A stretch of 64,000 nt of DNA, from positions 1 to 64,000 of the forward strand of contig SKQS01000114.1 of NCBI GenBank assembly GCA_007118895.1. The letters are read 5' to 3'. A program made the position numbers and the translations under genes. The notes under the pieces were generated by a model that did not search any database, was not told where the DNA came from, and worked only from the letters and a program-made list of their open reading frames with translations. Of the stretch, positions 18,736 to 29,197 are shown one piece after another (within the stretch, counting starts at the first letter, position 1; every line of letters begins with the position of its first letter). The stretch comes from Wenzhouxiangella sp. (GTDB lineage: Bacteria > Pseudomonadota > Gammaproteobacteria > Xanthomonadales > Wenzhouxiangellaceae).

Positions 18736-20526
18736 ATGCCATCGATTCGTATCCAATCACTTTCGACGGTCCATTCCCGCCTGCTGGGGCTGGTGCTGCT
18801 GCTGACTGCCTCCGGCATGATCAGCGCACAGACCGTTTCGCTGCAGCAGACCATTGAACTGGAACCCGGGTGGAATGCCGTCTACCTGTATGTCGACCCT
18901 ACAGAGCGCAATATCGCTACCCTGTTTGCCGGTTTGCCGGTGGCCTCGATCTGGCGCTGGCTGCCGTCGGAGGATGGCGCCCGCTTCATCCAGGACCCGG
19001 CCGAGGGCCTGGACAATGTCGAGGGCTGGTTTGCCTGGTTCCCGGAGCCGCGGCCGGAGGCCTTCCTGACCAACCTGTTCCAGCTGTCGGCGAACACCGC
19101 TTACCTGATCAAGCTCGAAGGCACCCAGACCCGACAGATCACCATCGAGGGCCGGCCGCGGGTGCGTTCCGTGCAGTGGGTCAGCGATGGTTTTACGCTT
19201 ACCGGGCTGCCGGTCAGCGCCGATCACGCCCCGACCTTCGGCGAATTCTTCGCCCATTCCGGCGCCCACCAGGACCAGCCGGTCTATCGACTTCAGCCCA
19301 GCGGGCACTGGCAGCCGGTTTCTCCATCCACGACCCCGATTCAGAAGGGCAAGGCCTACTGGATTCACACCCGCGGCAGTTCGCGCTACCAGGGCCCGAT
19401 GACCGTCCAGCTTGAACAGGGCGACTCGCTGGAATTCAGCGCCGCACTGGAGGAGATGACCCTGACCCTGCGCAACCGCAGCTCGCTGCCGGGCACTTTC
19501 CAGGTGCGCCGACTGCAAGGCAGCACCCTGCCGATGTCGTTCCGGCTGGATGATCCGGAAACCTTCGAGGTGTCCTGGCCGTTTCTGCCCGCGGTCTACA
19601 ACGTCCAGGCCCCGGCCCGGGATGATGTCCAGATCGTCCTGGCGTTGCAGCGCCAGCAGTTTTCCGCCTCGCGCATGGAGCAGATCTTCGAGATTACCGA
19701 CGAGCTGGGCACCAAGGTCTACGTGCATTCCGGCGGCAATACCATCCAACCCTTCATAGCCCCGGGTGGTACCCCGGCGGGCATGGCCAATGGCCTGCAG
19801 TTCGATACCACGCAGGGCGGCGGCGAACGCTCGCTTGCCGGGCTGTGGATGGGAGAGGTGCAGATCAATGCAGTCAGTGAGTCGCAGCTGGCCGGGGTCG
19901 AGCCGACCCCGGTGCGCGAGCCGTTCTCACAGCGGTTTTTGATTCATGTCGATACCTCGGGACAGGCCCGGCTGATCAAGGACGTAATCCAGATGTGGGA
20001 GGAGGGTACGCTCAAGCCCAGCGACCTCGACCCTACACTTAACGAAGTCGATGAGCCCGGGCGTTTCGTGCTGATCACCGATCGCGACCTGATCGGGATT
20101 TACAGCGGCGTGGCGCTGCGCGGTGATCGTTCGGTGGGGATTCGCTACTCCACCGTGGCCTATGACTTTCCCGGCGAGTACCTGGAGTTTACCGGCGAGT
20201 TCGAGCTGGGCGGGCAGATCAACGCCACCATCGTGATCGAACCGGATTTTCCGACCAACCCGTTCCTGCATCGCTATCACCCCGACCACGACAATCTGGA
20301 TGCGGAATTCCTCAACTTCCAGAAGGAAGCCTACCAGGTCGTCCGCGAGATGCGCCTGGAGCTGACCGTCGAGGACCCGCTGGGGCTCAACCCGCCCGGC
20401 TGGGGCGAGACGTTGGTCGGCGGCCTGTTCGACGAGTCGATCACCGGCCTCCATCGCAACACCATTTTCACTTCCGGACAGTTTCGGATGCGGCGTGTTT
20501 CGGCCGTGCCGATACTCAACCAGTAA
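18736..20526 (+). CDS. Exported protein of unknown function (596 aa), GWNAVYLYV type
   Basis: The N-terminus is a signal peptide (LLGLVLLLTASGMISA, cleavage after about residue 31). The mature protein begins with QTVSLQQTIELEPGWNAVYL and contains further strands of the kind FTLTGLPV and GKAYWIHT. The central part looks like repeated beta-sandwich modules and the last third (about 370-596) is a separate mixed domain with no recognised motif. There are no catalytic signatures, no coiled coils and no IFxDGFE end; it closes with VPILNQ. The gene starts 10 bases after the isomerase and stops 13 bases before the 2885-aa gene. Both it and that gene have a GAGGTAGCA-like ribosome site, so it belongs to the same unit. 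Confidence 0.75.
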   Translation: MPSIRIQSLSTVHSRLLGLVLLLTASGMISAQTVSLQQTIELEPGWNAVYLYVDPTERNIATLFAGLPVASIWRWLPSEDGARFIQDPAEGLDNVEGWFAWFPEPRPEAFLTNLFQLSANTAYLIKLEGTQTRQITIEGRPRVRSVQWVSDGFTLTGLPVSADHAPTFGEFFAHSGAHQDQPVYRLQPSGHWQPVSPSTTPIQKGKAYWIHTRGSSRYQGPMTVQLEQGDSLEFSAALEEMTLTLRNRSSLPGTFQVRRLQGSTLPMSFRLDDPETFEVSWPFLPAVYNVQAPARDDVQIVLALQRQQFSASRMEQIFEITDELGTKVYVHSGGNTIQPFIAPGGTPAGMANGLQFDTTQGGGERSLAGLWMGEVQINAVSESQLAGVEPTPVREPFSQRFLIHVDTSGQARLIKDVIQMWEEGTLKPSDLDPTLNEVDEPGRFVLITDRDLIGIYSGVALRGDRSVGIRYSTVAYDFPGEYLEFTGEFELGGQINATIVIEPDFPTNPFLHRYHPDHDNLDAEFLNFQKEAYQVVREMRLELTVEDPLGLNPPGWGETLVGGLFDESITGLHRNTIFTSGQFRMRRVSAVPILNQ

Positions 20527-20539
20527 GAGGTAGCAGGGC

Positions 20540-23500
20540 ATGTACAGGGCATTGACAACCAGAAGCCTTTTTCCCAGGCCCCGGTGCTGGGCACTGCTTG
20601 CCGGCCTGATACTGCTTGCCGGCAACGCCTGGGCCACCTGGCCGGCGACGCTGGGCGGTATCGACGAGGACGCGGTGATTGCCGTCGAGACCTCGGTCGG
20701 CGGGGATGTGTTCATAGCCGGCTACTACAAGGGTGAAATCGAGCACAATGGCGGCGCAACCACCTCGCGCGGTCTGCGAGACAGCTTTGTTGCCAGGCTG
20801 GGTCCTTCAGGAAACGTCAAGTGGTTTGCCAGTGGCGGCGGTGACCTGTCGGTGACCGAGGTCAAGGGCATGGTGCTCGATGATTCGAACAATGTCTACA
20901 TCGTCGGCACCTTCAATGACAGTGTGCTGTTCGGCGGCAACCAGATCTTTGCCGACGGCGATGTCAACGGATTTTTGGCCAAGATCAACGGCCAGGGCCA
21001 GTGGCAGTGGGCGCGCGTCATGCAGGGAAATGACACCATGGTTCGTGCGATCGATGTGGTTGCCGTGCCGGGCGATTCCACGGTGATCCCGCCAGTGCCC
21101 GATTCGGTGGTAGTGCTGGGAGATTACCAGTGCGAGTCCCGCTTCGTTGACCCGAACGATTCAAGCAATACCGTTGAGCTTGTCACCTCCAGCTGCTCGC
21201 CCGGTCGCAGTGACCTGTTCCTGGCCCGCTATGCCGCCAACGGCAAGCCGATCTGGGTGTCTGATCGCGGCACGGATTCGAGCGGTCTCGAGCTGGCGCG
21301 CCACCTGGTCATCGACGACAGTCTGACCCTGCATGTGGTATTCGATGGTCCCGGTGGATCGTCACAGCTTGCGCTGCAGGACGACTTCTCCGGTGGGCTC
21401 GGAAACTGGAGCAGGTCTCATCCCTCGCGGGCCAGCGTCATTGACTACGGTAACCTGGATTTCAACCCGGTTCCCGCTTTCGAAACCCCCATGCTCGGGC
21501 TGCGTGAAAGCGCCAACTCGGTCAGCTTGAGCGATCCGATCAATACCGACAATGACAGCGGAGTCCTGATTTCCGTGCAGGTGTATCGCGGTAGTTCAGA
21601 CTCATATTACTCTGCCTCGACAACCACTACTTGGCTGAGCGGTTCGATTTCGAACTGTTCCTCTATTGTTGACGGGTTTGATTTTTGGACTCGAACCTGG
21701 TTAAACATCTTCAACAACTGCAACCATATTCAGAGACGGAGAGATACTGTCCTGCAAGTACCTAACGGAGTGTATTCCAGTCGGCCGAATAACCAGAACG
21801 AGTTTCTCTCTCTCGAGTACTACGACGCCAGCGGCCAGTGGCAGGAACTTCACCAGTTTCCTGCCGGAGGCACAGGCGGCCAGCAATTTGACTTTACCGG
21901 TGAGGCTTCGTTCGTGCTATCTGCCGAAGATGCGCTTCATCCCGAATTCCAGATACGCTTTCGCCTCAACTCGGGTAGCGGCTCAAGCTCGTTATTCGTC
22001 ACAAGTTTTCGAGTTACCACCTATCGGGCCTACTGGATAGCTGGCAACGCCAACTCATCACTGATGGACCAGTACTCTACATTTACGTTTCTCCAGCCGC
22101 AGTCATCTTTTCGGCAGTGGACCTGGTGGCATGTGGATTCGGTGCGCATCGAGCGTTTGCCGGCCCTGCGTCCGCAGCTCATGTCGGTCACCAATATCAT
22201 GTCGGCCAGCGGTCCGGAAAGCAACGCCTTCTCCCAGCCAGTCAACCTGCCCCAAGGCGTTTCGGTAGGCGCCGTGGTGGCCGATTCCGCACGCAACCGG
22301 TTACTGATTCATGGTCAACGTAGCTCCGACATCGGCGCAGGCTTCTGTGGTGGCCTCAGCGGCCAGCCACCCGGGGCATTCTTTGCGGCGCTTCACCTGA
22401 ACGACTACCAGTGCCAGTCGGCCCGCTTCTTTAGCGGTGGTCGTGCTCATGGCATGACTGTGGACAACAGCGGCAATGTTTACCTGACCGGCAGTTTTCT
22501 GAACCAGATGGTGTTTTCTGCTGCCGACGGCATCGCGCTGAACTCCACTTCTTCTCTGGATCCTGCCAGCCCGTCAACCTCGGACATCTACATCGCTCGG
22601 CTCGATCGTACGGATAATCTGTACACGTTAGCCTGGGCCACTGGCGGCGGCGAGCAGGACCCGGACATTGGCATTCCCTCGTTTGCCGGCGGCACCGGCA
22701 ACGACGCCGGGCTGGCGCTGGCCACCGATGGCGTCAGCTCGCTGTACGTCGGCGGCCGTTTCAGCGGTCAGGCCCGGTTCGGCCCAACCGAGATCATGAT
22801 TGCCAACGGCAAGTCCGACGCCTTTGTCGGCACGCTGGGACTTACCGGGCTGTTCTTCCAGGAAGAAGGCTGGCTGGCCGGCGTGGCGTTGACCCCGCCA
22901 CCGAATGCCGAGACGTCGGATGTGACGCTGATGCCGCAATTCCGGGTGGACGGCCAGGACTTCGATGCCATAGACGAGCAGATCTTCTACTGGGCGCCGC
23001 CGGCCGCCGGTGGCCCGGCGCGGCTGATTCCCCTGCAGCCCTTTGGTTCGATCGAAGTGCTGTGGCGGGTAGCAGGCGAGGACGTGACCAGCGATGCGCG
23101 CATTCCGCAGCTTGGCAGTGTGCAGTGGCCGACCGAACCCTGCACCGATGACCTGGGTACCGGCTGTTACCAGGTGCACGTGATCGGGGCGCCGGTCGAG
23201 GCCGAGCCCGGCACCGGCGACTTCAAGGTGCTGCAGGTGATCAATCCAGCCACCGGCTCCAGCGATCCCAGCTACAGTTCCGGGGTATTCAGCGCTGACC
23301 GTTCGGGCACCTCGGCGATCATCTACGTCAACGGTCCGACCCTGGATCCGCAGCAGTTCCCGGTGGTCGTAGAGATCGTCAGGTCGCTGCCGTTTACCGC
23401 GGTGCCGTTCTTTGTCGACGGGGTCGATGCCGAGATCGGTCAGCCGATTACCGACCCGTTCCACAACGAGCCCAACCGCACCGGCTTCGTGGTCAACGAG

Positions 23501-26500
23501 CTGGCCTATTACGACGGATACGGCTCGGATGCAGCCTACAACCGCACCGCACGCACCGGCGCCATCATCCCGGTCAACCGCTACTCCAGCGCCCGGCCGC
23601 AGGATATTGGTCGCGAGCTGGCAGTGGCCTGGTACCGGCAGAACACCAAGGGCGTGTTCTGGCCCGGCAAGGTAGTGCGCTATGCGCCGCACTGGCCGTT
23701 CGATCCCGACCGCATCATCATCGCCAGCGAGCTCGGTGGCGAGGTGCTGGGCCAGCAGCCGATCAACCCGCTGGTCTTTTCCAACGCCCGGATCTATGTC
23801 CAGAACGACTTCGACAAGCCCGGCTACAACCCCAACGACGAGCATGCCTTCATGGCGCCCTCGGCGACCGGTTCCGGCTTCGACGCGGTGTTTGCCCTGC
23901 GCGCCGACTTCGGCAGCAACCTGGAAGGTGACCAGGCCGCGGCCTCCGACCCCTACGTGCTGGTCAAGTATTTCGACAACAACGTTCAGCAGTGGCGATT
24001 CCGGGTTTACCGGGTCGATGCCACCGGCGCCGGGTTCAGTGAGTTCCGCTATTCCGGCACCGCCGGGACCACGGTTGCTCCGCCTTACCCGGTCAGCGTG
24101 CTGCAAGGCTGTGCGGAAACCTTTGTCGAGGGTCAGGCCGTCGGCGAACCGGCGCCACCGCCGTTCTTTCAGGACTACACCGCTCAGCTGTGGGCCAAGT
24201 CGGCCGGCAGCGGTGCGGTGCACTACTACTATCCGGCCCAGCCCAATTTCTTCACCGACCTGGCCAACAATGACGACAATGAAATCGGTGCCGGAGACTG
24301 CGTGCCGTGGCTGCCCAGGTTGCCGCTCGAGCAGGGCGGTTCGGCGTCGTCGCAGGAGCCCATCCGGGTTGCCTATGACATCATCTGGCCGGAACTGACC
24401 CCGCTGCTGACAATCGGCGAAACCCTGCTCGAGCCCAAGCGCGGGCTGCCGGACATCATCAACCAGGCCGCCGTCGAGGTGGTCTACGACGAGATCCAGG
24501 AAACGGTCGAGAATGCACTGCCCAGTGACGTGCTGGCGACCCTGATCGACCCACTCAATCCGCGCTTTGTCTTTCTCGACGAGATTCCTGCCGAGATTGC
24601 GACCGAGATGCGTTCCGACGGCACCCGCAGCATACTCGGCTCGGCCGATGGCTCGATCAAGCTGCCGGTCTCGATCCGCGATCGCATTCACTACGATCCG
24701 CAGAACAATCGCCTGATACTGCAGGGCGTGTACGATCCCACCGGCGCCGGCGATCCGCTGCTGTTGCTCAATGTGCTGTCGATGCGCGACCGCGTCATAC
24801 TCAAGACCCTGGATGGTGGCGATGGTACCGAGGCGATCGGCTTCCCCAGCCGCTGCGACACGCCGGATGCCGGCTGCAGCTGGGCCGAGGCGGTCGAGGC
24901 CCTGTTCCGTCTGTCGCGCAATCCACAGGGAATCGAGGAGATCTGCTTAAGCTCCTTCCTCAACGAGCAGCGCGAGCGGATTTGCCAGGTCTCACGACCA
25001 GTCAACGCCAGCGACGTGCTGGTCGGGTACCAGGACGACTCCGGACAGGGCATCCTCACCCCCTTCCAGGCCGTTGGCGTCAACGCCGCGCTCAGCGCCG
25101 GCGCTGCCCAGGGCACCGGCTACGTGACCCTGGCCTTCAACAACGATCCGGGCCTGACCCCGTTGCCGGTCAGCCTGGAAATCATCCGGGTCGGCTGCCT
25201 GCAGTCGCCGCCGGATCAGAATCCGCCGGATATCCTCAGCAGCTACCAGGGCCAGATCAACATCATTGCCCCGGACAATATCTTCGATGAGCAGCTGGTG
25301 CTGCGCCACAGTGGCGACTTCGGCGGCAATCCGGATGCGCTCGAGTTCGAGTGGTTCTACAAGCCCGATACCGACGGCACCCCGCCGTTGCCGGTGCCGG
25401 ACCCGGAAAGCGGCCAGATGCACGGCTGGTTCCAGTTCGCGGTCGACGATCCCCAGGGTGCGGTCGAGATCACCATTTCCGGCGCCAATATCCTGACCCT
25501 GTCGGACAACTGGTTTCTGGCTCGCTATCGTGGTCTGCCGGCCTGCGGCAACGACAGCAACTGGAGCCTGTATGCAGGCAATCCGGGGGCAACGCCGATC
25601 AACGAGCTGGCACAGTTGGCCGAGGGCTGGGTCAAGCGTGTTCTGGGTCGGCTCAATCCCTTCGAGGCCAGGGTTCAGGACTTCGCCCAGGCTGCCACCA
25701 ACAACTACGCCAGCATGCTGATCCAGCTCGGCGAACGCTACGAGGGTCCGGTGGCGCTCAACAACGATCCGGACAATCTCAACAGTCTGGGTCTGATCGA
25801 GGCCTACACCACCGTGATGCGGCGGGCCATGCAGCTGTCCATCGACGGCACCCCGCCGGTCAATTACGGTCCGGCCAACACTGCCATCCTGCTGGTCGCC
25901 TCTCGCCTGGTCGATTTCTATACCCTGCTGGGCAACGAGGCCTACGCCGATGCCCAGGACCCGACCATTGGCATCACCACCAATGACGGCCAGTTCTCGC
26001 TGGCGCCTTCGATCTTCAAGTTCCAGAACCAGCTGGCCTCGCCGCTGGAAGAGGAGCTGGTGCTGCTGCGCGGCAGAGACAACACCCTGGGGCCGGTGGC
26101 TGCCTCGCCGGTCTACAATCGCCTGTTCTGGAACTTCACCGGCGGTGACGGCGAGGTCGCCTACGTGCTCGGCTACAACGTTACCGACCAGAACGATGAC
26201 GGCGTGATCGACGAATTCGATGCCCGGATCATGTTCCCGCAGGGCCATGGCGATGCCTGGGGCCATTACCTGACCGCGACCAAGATCTACTATGACCTGC
26301 TGCGTCACCCGTTCTTCACCTGGGTGCCGAGGCCGGAAGCGGTGGTCGTGGCCGGCGTGCCGATCACGGTCAGCTTCCTAGACGAGCGGCAGTTTGCCGA
26401 GACCGCGGCGGCCAAGGCCCGGGCCGGGGCCGAGATCGTCGATCTGACCTATCGCTCCAAGTTCGTGGCCGACCCCGACGGGCAGTGGCAGGGCTACGAG

Positions 26501-29197
26501 GACGTCAACCCCGAGCGCGCCTGGGGTATGTCCGAGTGGGGCCGCCGTTCCGGCATGGCCGCCTACTTCGACTGGGTGACGGTCAATTCCATCATCCCCG
26601 ATATCGATAACGACCCCAACCTGGTTGGCATCCAGCGCATCGACCGCACCACGGTGCCGGAGATCGACGAGATCCGTTCCCACTACATGGCAATCCAGGG
26701 CCAAGTCGACAAGGCCGATGCCGGCCTGAACCCGCTGGGGCTGGCCACCGGCGTGGTGCCGTTCGACATCGATCCCAGCCAGGTTGACGCCGGCAAGACC
26801 CAGTTCGAGCAGATTCTCGACCGGGCGATGAAGGCGATGGAAAACGCGATCGAGGTATGGGATTTCGCCAACCAGCTCAACAACCAGATCCGGCGCAACC
26901 AGAACACCGTGGATGACCTGCGTCGCGATTCTGCCGCTACCGAGACCGATTTCGCCAACCAGCTGATCGAGATCTTTGGCTACCCCTATGTCGATGACAT
27001 TGGCCCCGGCGGCACTTACCCGGCAGGCTATGACGGTCCGGACATGTACAACTACATGCTGATGGATATCCCCTCACTGGCCGGTTCGGCGTTTGATTTC
27101 GACGACGATATCACCAGCCCGCTGGAGGTCGCTCGGTTCAGTGAGTTCACCGGCGCCTACGAGCCTGCGCCCAACGGCATCAATTTCTTCAACATGACGC
27201 CGTCACCGGAAGACGTGCAGCATATCAGCCTGGAAGGCGTGCTCTGTTCACTCGACCCGTTCAGTACCGGTTGTGCGCTGGGCAATCTTGATCTCGACAA
27301 CAATCCCGAGAACCGTCTAGAAGTGACTTATCACACGGTGGAGTCGCCGTTCCTCGGCTTCTGGTTCACCATTCCCGAGGAGTGGACCGGACAACGCCGT
27401 GCACCCGGACAGCTGCAGCAAATCATGCAGCAAATGTTCCAGGCGCGAATTGCCCTGCAGCAGGCATTGCTGGAGTACGAGGAGCTGCGTCAGCAGATTC
27501 TCGACGAAATCGACGGACTGCAGGCGCTTTACAACCTCAGTGCCGAACAGCTCCAGATCAGCAATCGCGAACGCAACGTGCTGCTTGGCCTGACTGTGGC
27601 GGTAGAGACGATGAATGCAGCCTCGATAGGCGCCCGTCGCATCGCCTCGTTCCTGGATGCAACGTTCAAGAACACCTCAGAGTGCGTGCCGAAGAACACC
27701 ATTGCTGGCGTTGCCGCCGGTGGTGATCTGGCCGCGCCGGCCCGCTGTACCGTGGTGGTCGGCGGCAGCAAGGTGGCTTTCGCACTCGATACCGTCGCCG
27801 ATCTCATCGATATTGGTGCCAGCGCAACCGATGCATCCAAGGAGGACGTCAGCAATGTCGCCGCGATTCGCTCCGAGATCGCTGATGCCCGGTTCGAGCT
27901 TTACAACCAGTCAGGCGTGATCGAGCAGATGCTGCGCCAGGAGCCGATTCTGAGAGCGGAAGTCTTCGCCCGCAGCGAAGCGATCAAGCAGCTGGTGATG
28001 GACTACGAGGCCACGCTGGCGCGCGGTCTGCGTGTGTTCGATCAGCTGGTGGCCTTCCGTCGCCAGGGTGCGGCCGAAATCCAGGAATACCGTTACCAGG
28101 ACATGGCTTTCCGGATTTTCCGCAATGATGCGCTGCAGAAGTATCGTGCCTCGTTCGACCTGGCGGCTCGCTATGCCTACCTGGCGGCGGCGGCCTACGA
28201 CTACGATACCAACCTGCTTGGCACCGACAACCAGGCTGGCCAGAAATTCCTGACCGACATCGTGCGCCAGCGCAATCTCGGCCAGGTTGTCGGCGGCACC
28301 CCGATATCCGGGGCCACCGGGCTGGCCACCACGCTGGCCCAGCTGAAGCTCAACTTCGACGTGCTCAAGGGCCAGATGGGCTTCAACAACCCGCAGGTCG
28401 AGACCAACCGGTTCTCGCTCAGGCGCGAGATGATGCGCATTCCTGACGGAGCGGAAGGCGACGAACGCTGGCGTCGGCGACTGGAGGCGGCGCGTGTCGG
28501 CGATCTGCGGTCACTGCAGGATTTCCGCCGATTTGCCCGACCCTTTGCGCCGGAGGCGGCTGGTCCGCAGCCGGGTATCGTGCTGGAGTTTTCGACCAAC
28601 GTCACCTTCGGTCTGAACTTCTTCGGCTGGGACCTGGGCCCGGGTGACAGCAGCTACGATTCATCGCAGTTCTCGACCCGCATCCGTTCGGTTGGCGCCT
28701 GGTTCGCCGACTATGCCGGACTGCCGCTGGCCGAGACGCCCCGCATCTACCTGTTCCCGGTCGGCGCCGACGTGCTGCGCGCACCGGCGGCCAACGATTT
28801 CACCACCCGCGAGTGGCAGATCGTCGACCAGGTGGTGCCGGTGCCGTTCCCGATCTCCAGTCAGGATCTGCAGCGATTCGACTGGCTGCCGATCGCCGAT
28901 ACCCTGAATGACTCGCCGATCGAGATCCGGCGCTATGCGCGGATTCCGGCCCATCACTTCGAGGAGCCCTTCGATGCCTCGCAGGTCACCACCGACAGCC
29001 GTCTGATCGGACGGTCGGTCTGGAACCGCCGCTGGATGATCATCGTCCCCGGTGGCACCTTCCTGGCCGACCCGGTCGAGGGGCTGGATACCTTCATTCA
29101 CGGTCAGCCGATCCCCGGCGGGGACGGCGAGCGGGATGGTCAGGGCGTTTCAGACATCCTGATCTTCTTCAAGACCTATTCCTACCCGGGGTCATGA
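20540..29197 (+). CDS. Giant exported protein (2885 aa): propeller-like N-terminus, helical coiled-coil C-terminal half
   Basis: A signal peptide of about 32 residues ends in AWA. SBBP-type propeller repeats (NVYIVGTFNDSVLFGG, NVYLTGSFLNQMVF) occupy about 33-275 and 550-780. They are interrupted by a jelly-roll-like domain (DDFSGGLGNW to WWHVDSVRIE, about 279-547) that holds two lower-GC in-frame segments. A long middle region of unknown fold follows, with one EF-hand/dockerin-like loop (DQNDDGVIDEFD, near residue 1882). From about 2030 the protein turns helical: heptad-rich stretches at 2034-2140 and 2288-2550, with alanine/valine-rich hydrophobic helices between. It ends in a beta-rich domain closing with GVSDILIFFKTYSY, loosely like the C-terminus of Tc-toxin A subunits. 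Its function is unknown. The stop overlaps the start of the next gene (ATGA at 29194). Confidence 0.85.
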   Translation: MYRALTTRSLFPRPRCWALLAGLILLAGNAWATWPATLGGIDEDAVIAVETSVGGDVFIAGYYKGEIEHNGGATTSRGLRDSFVARLGPSGNVKWFASGGGDLSVTEVKGMVLDDSNNVYIVGTFNDSVLFGGNQIFADGDVNGFLAKINGQGQWQWARVMQGNDTMVRAIDVVAVPGDSTVIPPVPDSVVVLGDYQCESRFVDPNDSSNTVELVTSSCSPGRSDLFLARYAANGKPIWVSDRGTDSSGLELARHLVIDDSLTLHVVFDGPGGSSQLALQDDFSGGLGNWSRSHPSRASVIDYGNLDFNPVPAFETPMLGLRESANSVSLSDPINTDNDSGVLISVQVYRGSSDSYYSASTTTTWLSGSISNCSSIVDGFDFWTRTWLNIFNNCNHIQRRRDTVLQVPNGVYSSRPNNQNEFLSLEYYDASGQWQELHQFPAGGTGGQQFDFTGEASFVLSAEDALHPEFQIRFRLNSGSGSSSLFVTSFRVTTYRAYWIAGNANSSLMDQYSTFTFLQPQSSFRQWTWWHVDSVRIERLPALRPQLMSVTNIMSASGPESNAFSQPVNLPQGVSVGAVVADSARNRLLIHGQRSSDIGAGFCGGLSGQPPGAFFAALHLNDYQCQSARFFSGGRAHGMTVDNSGNVYLTGSFLNQMVFSAADGIALNSTSSLDPASPSTSDIYIARLDRTDNLYTLAWATGGGEQDPDIGIPSFAGGTGNDAGLALATDGVSSLYVGGRFSGQARFGPTEIMIANGKSDAFVGTLGLTGLFFQEEGWLAGVALTPPPNAETSDVTLMPQFRVDGQDFDAIDEQIFYWAPPAAGGPARLIPLQPFGSIEVLWRVAGEDVTSDARIPQLGSVQWPTEPCTDDLGTGCYQVHVIGAPVEAEPGTGDFKVLQVINPATGSSDPSYSSGVFSADRSGTSAIIYVNGPTLDPQQFPVVVEIVRSLPFTAVPFFVDGVDAEIGQPITDPFHNEPNRTGFVVNELAYYDGYGSDAAYNRTARTGAIIPVNRYSSARPQDIGRELAVAWYRQNTKGVFWPGKVVRYAPHWPFDPDRIIIASELGGEVLGQQPINPLVFSNARIYVQNDFDKPGYNPNDEHAFMAPSATGSGFDAVFALRADFGSNLEGDQAAASDPYVLVKYFDNNVQQWRFRVYRVDATGAGFSEFRYSGTAGTTVAPPYPVSVLQGCAETFVEGQAVGEPAPPPFFQDYTAQLWAKSAGSGAVHYYYPAQPNFFTDLANNDDNEIGAGDCVPWLPRLPLEQGGSASSQEPIRVAYDIIWPELTPLLTIGETLLEPKRGLPDIINQAAVEVVYDEIQETVENALPSDVLATLIDPLNPRFVFLDEIPAEIATEMRSDGTRSILGSADGSIKLPVSIRDRIHYDPQNNRLILQGVYDPTGAGDPLLLLNVLSMRDRVILKTLDGGDGTEAIGFPSRCDTPDAGCSWAEAVEALFRLSRNPQGIEEICLSSFLNEQRERICQVSRPVNASDVLVGYQDDSGQGILTPFQAVGVNAALSAGAAQGTGYVTLAFNNDPGLTPLPVSLEIIRVGCLQSPPDQNPPDILSSYQGQINIIAPDNIFDEQLVLRHSGDFGGNPDALEFEWFYKPDTDGTPPLPVPDPESGQMHGWFQFAVDDPQGAVEITISGANILTLSDNWFLARYRGLPACGNDSNWSLYAGNPGATPINELAQLAEGWVKRVLGRLNPFEARVQDFAQAATNNYASMLIQLGERYEGPVALNNDPDNLNSLGLIEAYTTVMRRAMQLSIDGTPPVNYGPANTAILLVASRLVDFYTLLGNEAYADAQDPTIGITTNDGQFSLAPSIFKFQNQLASPLEEELVLLRGRDNTLGPVAASPVYNRLFWNFTGGDGEVAYVLGYNVTDQNDDGVIDEFDARIMFPQGHGDAWGHYLTATKIYYDLLRHPFFTWVPRPEAVVVAGVPITVSFLDERQFAETAAAKARAGAEIVDLTYRSKFVADPDGQWQGYEDVNPERAWGMSEWGRRSGMAAYFDWVTVNSIIPDIDNDPNLVGIQRIDRTTVPEIDEIRSHYMAIQGQVDKADAGLNPLGLATGVVPFDIDPSQVDAGKTQFEQILDRAMKAMENAIEVWDFANQLNNQIRRNQNTVDDLRRDSAATETDFANQLIEIFGYPYVDDIGPGGTYPAGYDGPDMYNYMLMDIPSLAGSAFDFDDDITSPLEVARFSEFTGAYEPAPNGINFFNMTPSPEDVQHISLEGVLCSLDPFSTGCALGNLDLDNNPENRLEVTYHTVESPFLGFWFTIPEEWTGQRRAPGQLQQIMQQMFQARIALQQALLEYEELRQQILDEIDGLQALYNLSAEQLQISNRERNVLLGLTVAVETMNAASIGARRIASFLDATFKNTSECVPKNTIAGVAAGGDLAAPARCTVVVGGSKVAFALDTVADLIDIGASATDASKEDVSNVAAIRSEIADARFELYNQSGVIEQMLRQEPILRAEVFARSEAIKQLVMDYEATLARGLRVFDQLVAFRRQGAAEIQEYRYQDMAFRIFRNDALQKYRASFDLAARYAYLAAAAYDYDTNLLGTDNQAGQKFLTDIVRQRNLGQVVGGTPISGATGLATTLAQLKLNFDVLKGQMGFNNPQVETNRFSLRREMMRIPDGAEGDERWRRRLEAARVGDLRSLQDFRRFARPFAPEAAGPQPGIVLEFSTNVTFGLNFFGWDLGPGDSSYDSSQFSTRIRSVGAWFADYAGLPLAETPRIYLFPVGADVLRAPAANDFTTREWQIVDQVVPVPFPISSQDLQRFDWLPIADTLNDSPIEIRRYARIPAHHFEEPFDASQVTTDSRLIGRSVWNRRWMIIVPGGTFLADPVEGLDTFIHGQPIPGGDGERDGQGVSDILIFFKTYSYPGS

